Shown here one piece after another: positions 11,609-20,438 of a DNA stretch of 64,000 nt. A program made the translations under genes and the position numbers. Under the pieces are notes generated by a model that worked only from the letters and a program-made list of their open reading frames with translations, had not been told where the DNA came from and searched no databases. Positions within the stretch are counted from its first letter, which is position 1. The number at the start of each line of letters is the position of its first letter. The stretch covers positions 124,001 through 188,000 of the forward strand of contig NZ_JAKOPM010000002.1 of NCBI RefSeq assembly GCF_022288805.1, given 5' to 3'. The DNA is from Corynebacterium yonathiae. GTDB lineage: Bacteria > Actinomycetota > Actinomycetes > Mycobacteriales > Mycobacteriaceae.

Positions 11609-12993
11609 CCACCCCTCCCGTTTCCCCACTGCCAGTCCATGGCACCGTCCCGCTGCGTGCCCGATGGGAGCAGTGGATGCAAGAGCTCGTGGAGAACCCA
11701 CAAGAAGTTAGCGCACTCACCTCGCGCTATGGCTCTCCAGTAAACGTGCTGAATCCAGCGCCGCTACGCCACAATGCCCAAGAGCTACTAAATGCCGGTG
11801 CTTCCCATAACGTGAAAACCCGAGTATTTTTCGCCCGCAAAGCCAATAAGGCGCTGTGCTTTGTCGACGCCGCTCGCGAGAGCGGACTCGGCGTGGATGT
11901 GGCCAGTGATAACGAGCTACGCCAAGTGCTCGAGCGCGATGTAGCCCCAGAGCGCATCATCCTCAGCGCGGCTATCAAAACCGATGGTTTGCTCCGCCTC
12001 GCGGTTTCGCGTGGCGTTACTATCTCGTGCGATTCTCGCGCAGAATGCGGCCGCATCGCCGCAATCGCGCGAGCTTTAGAAACCACCGCCCGCGTGGCGC
12101 CGCGCCTCGCTCCAGATCCAGAGGCTTTACCACCCACCCGTTTCGGGGAAAGGCTGCCTATATGGCAGGAAACGGAGTGGCCCGCGGATCTTCGTGTTGT
12201 GGGTGTCCACGTTCACCTGCATGGCTATAGCGAGGCCGACCGCCGAACCGCCCTGGCTGAAGCCATTGCCCTAGTCGAGCACTTACGCGCAATGCACCAA
12301 CCCGCTAGTTTCATTGATATCGGCGGCGGCGTGCCCATGAGTTATCTAGAATCCCGCGAGCAATGGGAAAACTACACAGCGCGCATCTCCGCCCAGCGCG
12401 CTGGTACCGGCGCCCCCTTTACCTGGAAATCGGATCCGCTCTCCAATACTTACCCCTTCTGGCAGGAGCCGACGCGCGGTCAGTGGCTGAACCGGCTTCT
12501 CTCCGGTGAGGTCCCCGGCTACGGTAATGCCGGTGCTGCCCTGCGCGAGCGAGACATCGCCCTCCATCTAGAACCGGGCCGCAGCCTCCTCGACGGCTGT
12601 GGTGTCATCCTCGCCGAGGTGAATTTTCTCAAAGAACGCTCTGATGGCCTGCCTCTTATCGGCGTTGCGATGAATCGCACTCAGTGCCGCACCGCCGCGG
12701 ATGACATACTTTTGGACCCTCTCCTAGTGCCTACGGCCGGCTCAGCAAAGGAAATCTCCCGCGAGCCGTGTACCGGCTTTGTAGTCGGCGCCTATTGCAT
12801 TGAAGACGAGGTTATTCTGCGCCGTGAGCTGGACTTCCCGGCGGGCATTGCCGTAGGAGATACCCTCGCCATTCCCAATACTGCCGGATATTTTATGCAT
12901 ATCCTAGAGTCTGCTTCCCACCAGATCCCCTTGGCTCGAAACGTCTACTACGACGGCGGCGAATGGGTGCCAGACGATATTGATGCCACATAA
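11605..12993 (+). CDS. Y4yA-family PLP-dependent decarboxylase
   Basis: 462 residues, fold-type III PLP enzyme of the diaminopimelate/ornithine decarboxylase superfamily. The PLP lysine is Lys79 in FFARKANK. HLHGYS, DIGGGVP and EPGRSLLDGCG are the PLP-phosphate contacts. GAYCIEDEV replaces the CESGD-type catalytic Cys/Asp loop of LysA, and NTAGYFMHILESASH closes the site. The overall pattern is the Y4yA type first named from Rhizobium NGR234. The ATG overlaps the preceding stop (ATGA). It is the last gene of the coupled trio and ends 25 bp before a bidirectional terminator. Decarboxylation of an amino acid made by the two upstream enzymes is the likely role; the true substrate is not visible. 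Confidence 0.78.
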   Translation: MTTPPVSPLPVHGTVPLRARWEQWMQELVENPQEVSALTSRYGSPVNVLNPAPLRHNAQELLNAGASHNVKTRVFFARKANKALCFVDAARESGLGVDVASDNELRQVLERDVAPERIILSAAIKTDGLLRLAVSRGVTISCDSRAECGRIAAIARALETTARVAPRLAPDPEALPPTRFGERLPIWQETEWPADLRVVGVHVHLHGYSEADRRTALAEAIALVEHLRAMHQPASFIDIGGGVPMSYLESREQWENYTARISAQRAGTGAPFTWKSDPLSNTYPFWQEPTRGQWLNRLLSGEVPGYGNAGAALRERDIALHLEPGRSLLDGCGVILAEVNFLKERSDGLPLIGVAMNRTQCRTAADDILLDPLLVPTAGSAKEISREPCTGFVVGAYCIEDEVILRRELDFPAGIAVGDTLAIPNTAGYFMHILESASHQIPLARNVYYDGGEWVPDDIDAT

Positions 12994-13017
12994 CTACTAG
13001 TGGCTCGAGACATAGAA

Positions 13018-13049
13018 AAAGGGCTCCGAGGAATTCCTCGAAGCCCTTT
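13018..13049. terminator. bidirectional terminator between the y4yA-like gene and rplA
   Basis: AAAGGGCT...GAGG/CCTC...AGCCCTTT forms a near-perfect stem around GAATTC, with A-rich sequence on the left and a T-run on the right, so it can stop transcripts from both convergent genes. Confidence 0.85.
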
Positions 13050-13077
13050 AACCTTAAACGCAGTACGTGATAACTGC

Positions 13078-13782
13078 TTAAGCGGTGTAATCCTTGACCA
13101 CGGAACCGTCAACTGGGATGCCCGGGCCGGAGGTGGTGGAGATGGTGGCGCGCTTGATGTAGATGCCCTTTGCGGAGGAAGGCTTCAGGCGCTGGATCTC
13201 ATCCATGAGGGCGCCGTAGTTCTCAGCCAGCTTCTCTGCATCGAAGGAAGCCTTGCCGATGATGGCGTGCAGGTTAGCAGCCTTATCAACGCGGAAGGAG
13301 ATCTTGCCGCCCTTTACCTCAGAGATTGCCTTAGCAACGTCTGCAGTAACGGTGCCGGTCTTCGGGTTCGGCATCAGACCACGTGGACCCAAGACGCGGG
13401 CAACGCGGCCAACCTTGGCCATCTGATCCGGGGTAGCGATAGCAACGTCAAAGTCGATGTTGCCCTCGTTGATCTGCTCGATCAGTTCAGCGGTGCCAAC
13501 GATGTCAGCGCCAGCTTCCTGGGCGGCGGTAGCCTTCTCGCCTTCTGCGAAGACAGCAACGCGAACGTCCTTACCAGTGCCGTTAGGCAGGGAAACGGTG
13601 CCGCGAACCAGCTGGTCAGCCTTGCGCGGGTCAACGCCCAAGCGGAAGACAACGTCAACGGTGGCGTCGAAGTTCTTGGAGGAGGTCTCCTTGGCCAGCT
13701 TGGTGGCTTCGATCGGACGGTACAGGCGGGACTTATCTACCAGTTCCGCAGCGGCCTTATAAGCCTTAGACTTGGTGCTCAT
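13078..13782 (-). CDS. rplA: 50S ribosomal protein L1
   Basis: Large-subunit protein of the L1 stalk, 234 residues, normal length. It contains [21 protein letters not shown] and [17 protein letters not shown], the L1 signature, and ends [14 protein letters not shown]. It follows rplK in the conserved nusG-rplK-rplA order. Unlike many bacteria, rplJL is not adjacent: the photolyase and SbnA-like genes lie between them in the opposite direction. Confidence 0.99.
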   Translation of the reverse strand: MSTKSKAYKAAAELVDKSRLYRPIEATKLAKETSSKNFDATVDVVFRLGVDPRKADQLVRGTVSLPNGTGKDVRVAVFAEGEKATAAQEAGADIVGTAELIEQINEGNIDFDVAIATPDQMAKVGRVARVLGPRGLMPNPKTGTVTADVAKAISEVKGGKISFRVDKAANLHAIIGKASFDAEKLAENYGALMDEIQRLKPSSAKGIYIKRATISTTSGPGIPVDGSVVKDYTA

Positions 13783-13850
13783 TTAACAATTCCTTTTCTG
13801 GATTGGTGTGGTGTTTGGCGGGCCGTAGCTGGCCCTACCACATAAAGTTT

Positions 13851-14294
13851 TTACTTCTCCGGTGCGCCATCAACGGTGATGCCCATGGAGCGGGCGGTAC
13901 CGGCGATGATGCGGGCACCGTTCTCGATATCACGTGCGTTCAGGTCCGCAAACTTGGTCTCTGCGATTTCCTTGCACTGATCCCAAGACACAGAGCCGAC
14001 CTTGTCGGTGTGTGGGACGCCGGAGCCCTTCTTGATGCCAGCGGCCTTGAGCAGCAGCTTAGCTGCCGGCGGGGTCTTCAGCTTGAAGTCGAAGGAACGG
14101 TCCTCGTAGACGGTGATCTCAACCGGAACCACGTTGCCACGCTGGTTCTCGGTAGCGGCGTTATAAGCCTTGCAGAACTCCATGATGTTGACGCCGTGGG
14201 CACCCAGTGCCGGGCCAACTGGCGGTGCCGGGTTAGCGGCGCCTGCCTCGATCTGCAGCTTGATGAAGCCGGATACCTTCTTCTTAGGAGCCAT
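13851..14294 (-). CDS. rplK: 50S ribosomal protein L11
   Basis: GTPase-centre protein, 147 residues from ATG 14294 ([18 protein letters not shown]) behind a gaaagaggtaa ribosome-binding stretch. An ATG 13 codons upstream would give a non-conserved tail and is rejected. The [20 protein letters not shown] motif contacts 23S rRNA, and the C-terminal domain ends [12 protein letters not shown]. The gene lies between nusG and rplA. A strong hairpin in the nusG-rplK gap suggests that part of the nusG transcript stops before it. Confidence 0.98.
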   Translation of the reverse strand: MAPKKKVSGFIKLQIEAGAANPAPPVGPALGAHGVNIMEFCKAYNAATENQRGNVVPVEITVYEDRSFDFKLKTPPAAKLLLKAAGIKKGSGVPHTDKVGSVSWDQCKEIAETKFADLNARDIENGARIIAGTARSMGITVDGAPEK

Positions 14295-14414
14295 CGAATT
14301 ACCTCTTTCCTGTGTTACCGGGATAGCCGCCACGATGAATAACGGGATCCCGTCCGGATGCTCACCTTCAGTGGGCCACCGGAGGATGAAACGTTTTCTT
14401 GTACATACGCCAAA

Positions 14415-14449
14415 GGCGCACGGCGTTCCAGTTTAGAACACCGTGCGCC
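14415..14449 (-). terminator. terminator or attenuator between nusG and rplK
   Basis: GGCGCACGG-C-GTTC (14415-14428) pairs with GAAC-A-CCGTGCGCC (14436-14449). On the minus strand the stem is followed by TTTGG. It would terminate or attenuate nusG transcripts before rplK. Confidence 0.7.
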
Positions 14450-14466
14450 CTGCACAAAATCACTTT

Positions 14467-15393
14467 TTAGGAGACGCGCTCGATCTCGGTCGGCGATAGC
14501 TCCACTGGGGTCTCGCGGCCAAAGATGGACACCAGGCCCTGCATCTTGCCGGTCTCCGGGTCGATCTCGGAGATGGTGGCGGATACGGCAGCCAGCGGAC
14601 CGGACAGGATGGTCACTGCCTCGCCCACCTCGAAGTCGTGCGCGTACTTCTTGGCCACTTCCTTCTCCGGCATATCCACGACCTGCTCGCCTTCTGCCTG
14701 GTTTGGTGCGGCATCGCCCTTGGTAGACGGTGCCTCGTTTGGCATCAGGAACTTAGCCACATCGCGGGTTTTCACTGGGGTGGCATTGCCTTCGTTGCCC
14801 ACGAAGGAGGTCACGCCGGGGGTTTCGCGGATGACGGACCATGCGGCGTCGTTAAGCTCAGCGCGAACCAGGACGTAGCCCGGCAGAAGCTTGCGCTTCA
14901 CAATCTTCTTCTTGCCGTCTTTGTTCTCGAGCACCTGCTCGATGGGAACAACGACCTCGAAGATGGAATCTTCCACCTCGAGGGTCTGGGCGCGCATATC
15001 CAGGTTGGTCTTCACTTTGTTTTCATAGCCGGAGTAGCACTGGATGATGTACCACTGGCCTGGCTGCTTCTTCAGCTCGCGGGTGAAGGCGCGCAGGCGC
15101 TTACGGTAGGCGGCATCCTCGGACTCTTCCTCGCCGGATTCTGCGGCTGCGCCCTCAGCGTCGGCTGCAGCTGCTGGTTCTGCCGGTGCTTCTGCCTCGG
15201 CCGCCTCCGCAGACTCGTCCTCAGCCGCGGAGGAACCTGCCGCTTGTTCAGCTGCCGCAGCGGCGGCGGAGGTGTCCTCCTGCTGGGCCTCTTCTACGGA
15301 GCTAGCATGCTCTGCGGCCTGCTCCTGCACGTTGGACTGCATGGCCTCCTCTAGGGAGGTGCCTACGGTTTCGACGTTATTCTCGTCGCTCAT
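14467..15393 (-). CDS. nusG: transcription termination/antitermination protein NusG
   Basis: 308 residues, far longer than the roughly 180 of E. coli NusG. The extra length is an N-terminal extension of about 105 residues made almost only of Ala, Glu, Ser and Gln (low complexity, strongly acidic, likely disordered). The NGN domain begins at GQWYIIQCYSGYENKV and contains KLLPGYVLVRAEL and ETPGVTSFVG. The KOW domain is FEVGEAVTILSGPLAAV near residues 250-300. Extended acidic NusG N termini are common in Actinobacteria. It follows secE in the usual order, across a hairpin. Confidence 0.97.
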   Translation of the reverse strand: MSDENNVETVGTSLEEAMQSNVQEQAAEHASSVEEAQQEDTSAAAAAAEQAAGSSAAEDESAEAAEAEAPAEPAAAADAEGAAAESGEEESEDAAYRKRLRAFTRELKKQPGQWYIIQCYSGYENKVKTNLDMRAQTLEVEDSIFEVVVPIEQVLENKDGKKKIVKRKLLPGYVLVRAELNDAAWSVIRETPGVTSFVGNEGNATPVKTRDVAKFLMPNEAPSTKGDAAPNQAEGEQVVDMPEKEVAKKYAHDFEVGEAVTILSGPLAAVSATISEIDPETGKMQGLVSIFGRETPVELSPTEIERVS

Positions 15394-15462
15394 GATTCTT
15401 ACTCCAAAATTCCTCGGCGCGTTGTGTAGGACCAGCCTACCCGCCCGCGTATGGGCAAAAAG

Positions 15463-15497
15463 TATCCCGCCGTTCCTTCAGCGGAAACAGCGGGATA
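15463..15497 (-). terminator. hairpin between secE and nusG, terminator-like
   Basis: TATCCCGC (15463-15470) pairs with GCGGGATA (15490-15497), with an inner GTT/AAC. On the minus strand the stem is followed by CTTTTTG, so a fraction of secE transcripts could end here before nusG. Confidence 0.55.
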
Positions 15498-15518
15498 AAA
15501 GATTATGTGGCTATCTTA

Positions 15519-15851
15519 CTAATCAGAGAGGACCTGCTCAACTCCGAGACCGGTCAGCGTATCAACGCCCCACACCAGAGCGGTCAGCACGATGAGGAAC
15601 GCAAAGGTGATGAGGGTGTACTGCAGCATTTCCTTAGCGGTAGGCCACACCACCTTCTTCAATTCAGATGCCACCTCGCCCGGGAAGGCAGCTACCCCGC
15701 CGCCTGGGGTGGAATCGTGGTTCTTATCCTCTACGCGGACGACGTGCTTATCGGCGTAGTCCGCGGAGGACGTGGTAGCCGCACCAGAGAGCTGACGCTT
15801 ACCGGTCGGGCGCGGTGCACCCGAATTCTTCGGCTGCTGCTCATCGCTCAC
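15519..15851 (-). CDS. secE: preprotein translocase subunit SecE
   Basis: 110-residue essential subunit of the SecYEG channel. The start is the GTG at 15851 behind a near-perfect AAGGAGGG; longer versions are rejected because they add a non-conserved segment. The N-terminal half is polar. The conserved amphipathic stretch ELKKVVWPTAKEMLQYT is followed by one membrane helix (about 82-104). It lies downstream of tRNA-Trp and upstream of nusG, the standard arrangement. Confidence 0.96.
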   Translation of the reverse strand: MSDEQQPKNSGAPRPTGKRQLSGAATTSSADYADKHVVRVEDKNHDSTPGGGVAAFPGEVASELKKVVWPTAKEMLQYTLITFAFLIVLTALVWGVDTLTGLGVEQVLSD

Positions 15852-16023
15852 AGCTAACCCTCCTTGAGAACTAAATCTAATAGGGCGCTTAACGCGCACC
15901 TCCATAACTTTGTCAACCCTAGCAAAGCATGCGCGGCATGAAAAGCTGACCACGGCATTTGTAGGGCGTGGCCTTGGATACATGTGGGCGAGCCAAACTC
16001 CGCTAAGAAAATACGGCATGAAG

Positions 16024-16057
16024 AAGCCCCGCCACCTGATGTCAGATGACGGGGCTT
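16024..16057 (-). terminator. terminator after tRNA-Trp
   Basis: AAGCCCCG (16024-16031) pairs with CGGGGCTT (16050-16057) with further inner pairing. It sits directly 3' of tRNA-Trp on the minus strand and upstream of secE. Confidence 0.75.
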
Positions 16058-16063
16058 AACCTG

Positions 16064-16136
16064 CAGGGGCGACAGGACTCGAACCTGCAACCTACGGTTT
16101 TGGAGACCGTTGCGCTACCAATTGCGCCACGCCCCT
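16064..16136 (-). tRNA. tRNA-Trp (CCA)
   Basis: 73-nt cloverleaf on the minus strand. Acceptor AGGGGCG/CGCCCCT with discriminator G; anticodon loop CTCCAAA gives anticodon CCA; T-arm GCAGGTTCGAGTCCTGT. Confidence 0.97.
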
Positions 16137-16242
16137 ATTCTTTTATCTCTTGATGCCAAAGCATCAAGCGTTGAAGACCTTACCAGAGCCGTAGTTTCAA
16201 TCCGAAACTAGGCGGGATATTTAAAGCCCTCAGCGCGGTAAT

Positions 16243-16264
16243 AAAAAAGCGCCCCGCGGGCGCC
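16243..16264 (-). terminator. terminator after tRNA-Met
   Basis: GCGCCC-CGC-GGGCGC stem (16249-16263). On the minus strand it is followed by TTTTTTA, a good intrinsic terminator separating tRNA-Met from tRNA-Trp. Confidence 0.8.
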
Positions 16265-16276
16265 TTTCTTTCCCGG

Positions 16277-16348
16277 TAGCGATGGCGAGAATTGAACTCG
16301 CGACACAGCGATTATGAGTCGCTTGCTCTACCACTGAGCTACACCGCC
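16277..16348 (-). tRNA. tRNA-Met (CAT)
   Basis: 72-nt cloverleaf on the minus strand. Acceptor GGCGGTG/CATCGCT with G-T pairs and discriminator A; anticodon loop CTCATAA gives CAT; T-arm GCGAGTTCAATTCTCGC. The paired first acceptor position and the absence of the GGG/CCC anticodon-stem pairs favour an elongator tRNA. Confidence 0.95.
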
Positions 16349-16388
16349 ATATTCACCCTGGGGAATTTCTTCCTCCAAACATGAATGG

Positions 16389-16461
16389 AGCCCCCTGACA
16401 GAATCGAACTGTCGACCTTTTCCTTACCATGGAAACGCTCTGCCGACTGAGCTAAGGGGGC
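16389..16461 (-). tRNA. tRNA-Thr (GGT)
   Basis: 73-nt cloverleaf on the minus strand. Acceptor GCCCCCT/AGGGGGC; anticodon stem TTTCC/GGAAA with loop ATGGTAA, anticodon GGT; T-arm GACAGTTCGATTCTGTC. It is the first tRNA of the Thr-Met-Trp series. Confidence 0.96.
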
Positions 16462-16518
16462 ACATCCTAGCGTTGAACACATCGCTATTTCGTTGTGCTC
16501 TCCGTTGCGGACTCCAAT

Positions 16519-16548
16519 AATCTAACCTGCTTTAAACGTTTTATACAA
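16519..16548 (-). promoter_or_regulatory. candidate promoter of the tRNA-Thr/Met series
   Basis: Minus strand -35 TTGTAT (16548-16543), 18-bp spacer, -10 TAGATT (16524-16519), about 55 bp before tRNA-Thr. Confidence 0.5.
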
Positions 16549-16602
16549 ATCGCCACGTCAGAGCATAAAAATACGCGTCTTTTGCAACACCCTTTTACGC
16601 CT

Positions 16603-16618
16603 TTCAAGTGTGCTTGAA
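16603..16618. promoter_or_regulatory. palindrome at the deoR start, candidate autoregulatory operator
   Basis: TTCAAG-TGTG-CTTGAA is a perfect 6+6 inverted repeat ending on the first base of the regulator's ATG. Its TTCAA/TTGAA half-sites resemble those of the palindrome in front of deoD, so the same protein may bind both. Confidence 0.45.
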
Positions 16619-17565
16619 TGAAAGACATGTTGGATCACAAGGATGGCCAATCCATCGACGCCGCGAAGTTGTACTACAACTCCGGCTTTTCACAGGCTGA
16701 GGTTGCCCGCCATCTTGGCGTTTCCCGGCCGACGGTATCCAAGTTGCTCAGTCATGCCTCCGCGCGCAGCTTTGTCACCATCAGCATTAACGATCCGCGC
16801 GAACAATCCGATGAGTTGGTAAATCAATTGCGCCAGCGCTTTGCGCTTGCCGACGTCCGCGTGACCACCACCCCACCCGGCGGGTCCACCCTCGCAGACC
16901 TTGGCAGCGCTGGGGCCAGCCTGTTGGAAGAGCTCATCATCGATGGCACCAGCGTCGGCCTCTCCTGGGGCGAGACGATGTCCGCTGTCGCCTCGCACCT
17001 GCGCCGGCAGCCTCTTGAGGGCGTAGAGATTGTGCAGCTCAAAGGCGGCCACTCGCATACGCAGCGATCCACCAAAGACCTCTACACAATGCAGGCCTTT
17101 GCCCACGCCTTCAATGCCCAGGCCCACCTCTTGCCACTGCCGGTCATTTTCGACTCCACCGAGGCCAAGGAGTGGGTGGAGCGCGATAGGCATATTAGTC
17201 AGATTTTGGCAAAGGGGGCTTCGGTAAGCGTGGCCGTCTTCACCGTGGGCTCGGCTGAGCGGAAGTCTTTGGCCTTCAATCTTGGTTATCTCAGCGCGGC
17301 CGAAGAACAACAAATTGCGGACAACGCCGTAGGCGATGTGTGCTCACGCTTCTTCGATGCCCGCGGGAAGGTGGCCTGTCCGGCTGTGGACGCACGCACC
17401 GTGGGCATCAGCCTCGAGGACCTCGCCGCCCGCCCCACCCGCGTGTTGGTGGCCGGCGGCGCCCATAAGGCGCGTGCTATGTGGGTAGCACTGCGCAAGG
17501 GATTGGTCACCCATTTGGTCACGGATCAGGCCACTGCACGCAAGCTCGTAGACTGGGCCGAGTGA
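16618..17565 (+). CDS. deoR: SorC/DeoR-type regulator of the deoxynucleoside operon
   Basis: 315 residues. The N-terminal helix-turn-helix is AAKLYYNSGFSQAEVARHLG followed by VSRPTVSKLL (about 14-45). The rest is the sugar-phosphate-binding domain of the SorC family, with DGTSVGLSWGETMSAVASHL and VLVAGGAHKARAMWVAL. Bacillus DeoR has this architecture and is released by deoxyribose-5-phosphate; that effector is inferred here. It precedes deoD, an MFS transporter, deoC and a phosphomutase on the same strand, with a candidate operator at each promoter. Either 16618 or 16627 could be the start. Confidence 0.85.
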   Translation: MKDMLDHKDGQSIDAAKLYYNSGFSQAEVARHLGVSRPTVSKLLSHASARSFVTISINDPREQSDELVNQLRQRFALADVRVTTTPPGGSTLADLGSAGASLLEELIIDGTSVGLSWGETMSAVASHLRRQPLEGVEIVQLKGGHSHTQRSTKDLYTMQAFAHAFNAQAHLLPLPVIFDSTEAKEWVERDRHISQILAKGASVSVAVFTVGSAERKSLAFNLGYLSAAEEQQIADNAVGDVCSRFFDARGKVACPAVDARTVGISLEDLAARPTRVLVAGGAHKARAMWVALRKGLVTHLVTDQATARKLVDWAE

Positions 17566-17581
17566 TGCTCTTCATAGTTGT

Positions 17582-17631
17582 TGAACAATTGTAAATTGGT
17601 TCATTGACATGGGTTCCTGCGGGGTTAAGGT
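17582..17631 (+). promoter_or_regulatory. deo operon promoter with adjacent operator palindrome
   Basis: TGAACAATTGTAAATTGGTTCA spans 17582-17603, an imperfect palindrome with arms TGAACAA and TTGGTTCA. It abuts -35 TTGACA (17604-17609), a 16-bp spacer and -10 TAAGGT (17626-17631). The likely ligand is the upstream DeoR. The deoD ATG follows at 17669 behind a GAGGAG ribosome-binding site. Confidence 0.6.
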
Positions 17632-17668
17632 AGGTGTGTAAATCACCCCCACACCGAGGAGCGAAGCT

Positions 17669-18394
17669 ATGTCCGCTACCGATATTTCCACCCCACACAT
17701 CAACCCGCAGGGCGCGCCCATTGCGGAAACCATCTTGCTGCCCGGCGACCCACTACGCGCACAATTCATCGCCGAAAACTTCCTGGAAGATACCGTCCAG
17801 TTCAACGGCGTGCGCAATATGCTGGGGTTTACCGGCACCTATAATGGCAAACCCATTTCGGTCATGGGAACTGGCATGGGCATTCCCTCCATCGGCATCT
17901 ACTCCTGGGAGCTCATCCACAACTACGGCGTAAAGAAGCTCATCCGCGTCGGCTCTATCGGCGCTATGCAAGAAGACATTGAGCTGCACGATGTCATCGT
18001 CGCCTCCTCCGCTTCCACCGACTCCAACTTCTTAAGCCAGTACAACCTGCCGGGCAGCTACGCCCCCACCGCCTCGTGGAAGCTTCTCAAAGCTTTGGTG
18101 GATCAGGCCGAAAAGCAACAGGCCCATATCCACGTAGGCAATATCTTGAGCTCGGATATCTTCTACAACTTTGACCAGTCCGTCAATAAGCGTTGGGCAC
18201 ACATGGGCGTGCTCGGCGTCGAGATGGAATCCGCAGCGCTTTATGCCACCGCGGCGGAGGCCGGCGTCGACGCGCTGGGGCTATTCACCGTCTCCGACAA
18301 TCTGGTGCAGGATACCCACCTCTCCGCAGAAGAGCGCCAGACCGCCTTCCGCACCATGATCGAGCTCGCGCTGCCGCTAAACGCGCTCGACTAA
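17669..18394 (+). CDS. deoD: purine-nucleoside phosphorylase (DeoD type)
   Basis: 241 residues, the size of hexameric PNPs. It cleaves purine (deoxy)nucleosides with phosphate to base and (deoxy)ribose-1-phosphate. ILLPGDPLRAQFIAE holds the phosphate-site Arg, MGTGMGIPSIGIYSWEL is the PNP loop, GVEMESAALYATAAE binds ribose, and SDNLVQD carries the catalytic Asp. First structural gene of the deo operon, 15 bp ahead of the transporter. Confidence 0.97.
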   Translation: MSATDISTPHINPQGAPIAETILLPGDPLRAQFIAENFLEDTVQFNGVRNMLGFTGTYNGKPISVMGTGMGIPSIGIYSWELIHNYGVKKLIRVGSIGAMQEDIELHDVIVASSASTDSNFLSQYNLPGSYAPTASWKLLKALVDQAEKQQAHIHVGNILSSDIFYNFDQSVNKRWAHMGVLGVEMESAALYATAAEAGVDALGLFTVSDNLVQDTHLSAEERQTAFRTMIELALPLNALD

Positions 18395-18409
18395 AAGGAC
18401 GCCTTCCCC

Positions 18410-19777
18410 GTGACTTCTTCCAATACCACCGCTTCTGCGCAACAAAAACGGCCAGGCTCCGCGGTAAACCCCAAGGTTGCCGTACCCATCCTGCTCTTTG
18501 TCTTCGTCTTCTCTCTGGTTATCGATAACGGCTTTAAGACGATGACCATGCCGATCGCCCAAGCGCTCGACATCTCCGTTAAAACCGCCTCCCTTCAAGC
18601 TTCCCTCGCTGGCGTCATCATCGGCATCGGCGCCGTGGTCTACGCTGCGCTGGCGGACTCCATCTCCATCCGCAAGCTCATGCTCACCGGTGTCATCCTC
18701 ATCGCTGTGGGCTCGCTCTTAACCTTCGCCTTTTCTAGCTTCTGGCCCATGGTGTTGGCCGGCCGACTCATCCAAACCACTGGTCTTGCCGCCGCGGAGA
18801 CGCTTTATGTCATTTATGTGACCAAGCACTTAAGCGAAGCCGATCAGAAGACCTATCTGGGTTTCTCCACCGCTGCTTTCCAGGCGGGCCTGCTCATCGG
18901 TGCGCTGACGTCCGGATTCATTTCCACCTATGTCTCATGGACGGCAATGTTCCTCATCCCGCTCATCCTCATCTTGACCATCCCGCCGATCATCAAGCTG
19001 GTGCCAGAAGATGAGGCCGTGGAGGGACATCTCGACGCGCTCGGCCTGTTTTTCATCGCCATCTTTGCCACCGGCCTGACGTTATTCATGCAGGAGTTCA
19101 ATTGGGCGTGGTTCATCTTGGCTGTCCTCGGTGTGGTGTGCTTTGCCTACCACATCGGCCACGCCAAGCATCCCGTGGTCACCCCGGAGTTCTTCACCAA
19201 CGGCCGCTACGTATGGACCATCCTCATGGTCTTCTTCGTCTACTCCACCCAGATGGGCTTCATCTTCTTGCTGCCTTTTGCCGCGCATGACCTGCACGGC
19301 ATGAATATCGACAAGGCCTCCCTGCTGATGATCCCGGGCTATATCTGCGCCATCCTCATCGGCATCTTCTCCGGCAAGATCGGTGGCGTTTTATCTTCCC
19401 GTACCACTATCTACACCGCCTTCGCCTTGGTCGCCGGCGCACTGGTAGCGGCAGCACTTTTTGTCCAACTCCACGTTGCTGTTCTCATCCTGGCCATCGT
19501 GGCCTTCGCCTCTGGCTTTGCATTGATGTACGCCCCGCTGGTCAATACCGCGCTGCGTAATATCTCCGCTGTCAAGTCTGGCATCGCCATCGGCTTTTAT
19601 AACCTGACCATCAATATCGCCATCCCACTGGGTATTGCGTATACCGCCAAGCTGCAGGATATTGCCAGCTATAACACCGTGCTGTGGATCCTGGCGGCCG
19701 TCGCCGCTATCGGCATTGCCCTATACGTAGTCTCTGATCTCAAGATGGCCCGTTCCGAATCCCGCCAAACCCACTAA
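18410..19777 (+). CDS. MFS transporter, probably nucleoside uptake
   Basis: 455 residues with a GTG start and at least 12 hydrophobic helices. The loop-2/3 motif is [12 protein letters not shown], close to the MFS GxLaDrxGrkxxl pattern. [20 protein letters not shown] resembles drug:H+ antiporter relatives. No known substrate signature is visible. Its place between deoD and deoC, in a tight operon with short gaps, argues for import of (deoxy)nucleosides rather than drug export; this is inference from context only. Confidence 0.75.
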   Translation: MTSSNTTASAQQKRPGSAVNPKVAVPILLFVFVFSLVIDNGFKTMTMPIAQALDISVKTASLQASLAGVIIGIGAVVYAALADSISIRKLMLTGVILIAVGSLLTFAFSSFWPMVLAGRLIQTTGLAAAETLYVIYVTKHLSEADQKTYLGFSTAAFQAGLLIGALTSGFISTYVSWTAMFLIPLILILTIPPIIKLVPEDEAVEGHLDALGLFFIAIFATGLTLFMQEFNWAWFILAVLGVVCFAYHIGHAKHPVVTPEFFTNGRYVWTILMVFFVYSTQMGFIFLLPFAAHDLHGMNIDKASLLMIPGYICAILIGIFSGKIGGVLSSRTTIYTAFALVAGALVAAALFVQLHVAVLILAIVAFASGFALMYAPLVNTALRNISAVKSGIAIGFYNLTINIAIPLGIAYTAKLQDIASYNTVLWILAAVAAIGIALYVVSDLKMARSESRQTH

Positions 19778-19787
19778 GGAGAAAATT

Positions 19788-20435
19788 ATGACTTCCCGTA
19801 CCGACGTTGCTTCCATCATCGACCACACCCTACTCAAGCCGGAGGCCACCCCGGAGCAATTCCGCGCCCTGGTGAATGAGGCTGCGGAGCTGGGCACCTA
19901 CTCCGTGTGCGTTTCCCCGTCCGCCCTGCCCATCGAGGTCCCTGAGTCCTTGCACATTGCCACCGTCGTGGGCTTTCCTTCCGGTGCGGTGAAGCCGGAG
20001 GTTAAGGCCGCTGAGGCAGCCCGCGCGGTTGCCGATGGCGCCGAAGAAGTGGACATGGTCATCAATATCCCCCTGGCCGTCGAGGGCCGCGCTGAGGACC
20101 TGCAGGCCGAAATTCAGGCCGTGCGCGATGCCATCCCAGGCAAAGTTCTCAAGGTCATCATCGAGTCCGCCGCGCTTTCCGACGACGCCATTGTCCTCGC
20201 CTGCAAGGCGGCCGCAGCCGCCCAAGCAGACTTTGTCAAGACCTCCACCGGTTTCCACCCAGCCGGCGGTGCCTCCGTGCATGCCGTAAAGCTCATGCGC
20301 GAGACCGTAGGCGATAAGTTGGGTGTGAAAGCCTCTGGCGGCATCCGTACCGCGAAGGATGCCCTGGCCATGATCGAGGCTGGCGCAACCCGCTTGGGCC
20401 TGTCTTCCTCCGCCAAGATCCTCGAGGAGCTCTAA
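19788..20435 (+). CDS. deoC: deoxyribose-phosphate aldolase
   Basis: 215 residues. It splits 2-deoxyribose-5-phosphate into glyceraldehyde-3-phosphate and acetaldehyde. [11 protein letters not shown] opens the TIM barrel, the Schiff-base lysine lies in DFVKTSTGF (about residue 150), and the second conserved lysine is in [10 protein letters not shown]. The ATG is preceded by AAGGAG at good spacing. It lies between the transporter and the phosphomutase, with 10- and 3-bp gaps. Confidence 0.98.
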   Translation: MTSRTDVASIIDHTLLKPEATPEQFRALVNEAAELGTYSVCVSPSALPIEVPESLHIATVVGFPSGAVKPEVKAAEAARAVADGAEEVDMVINIPLAVEGRAEDLQAEIQAVRDAIPGKVLKVIIESAALSDDAIVLACKAAAAAQADFVKTSTGFHPAGGASVHAVKLMRETVGDKLGVKASGGIRTAKDALAMIEAGATRLGLSSSAKILEEL

Positions 20436-20438
20436 GCC

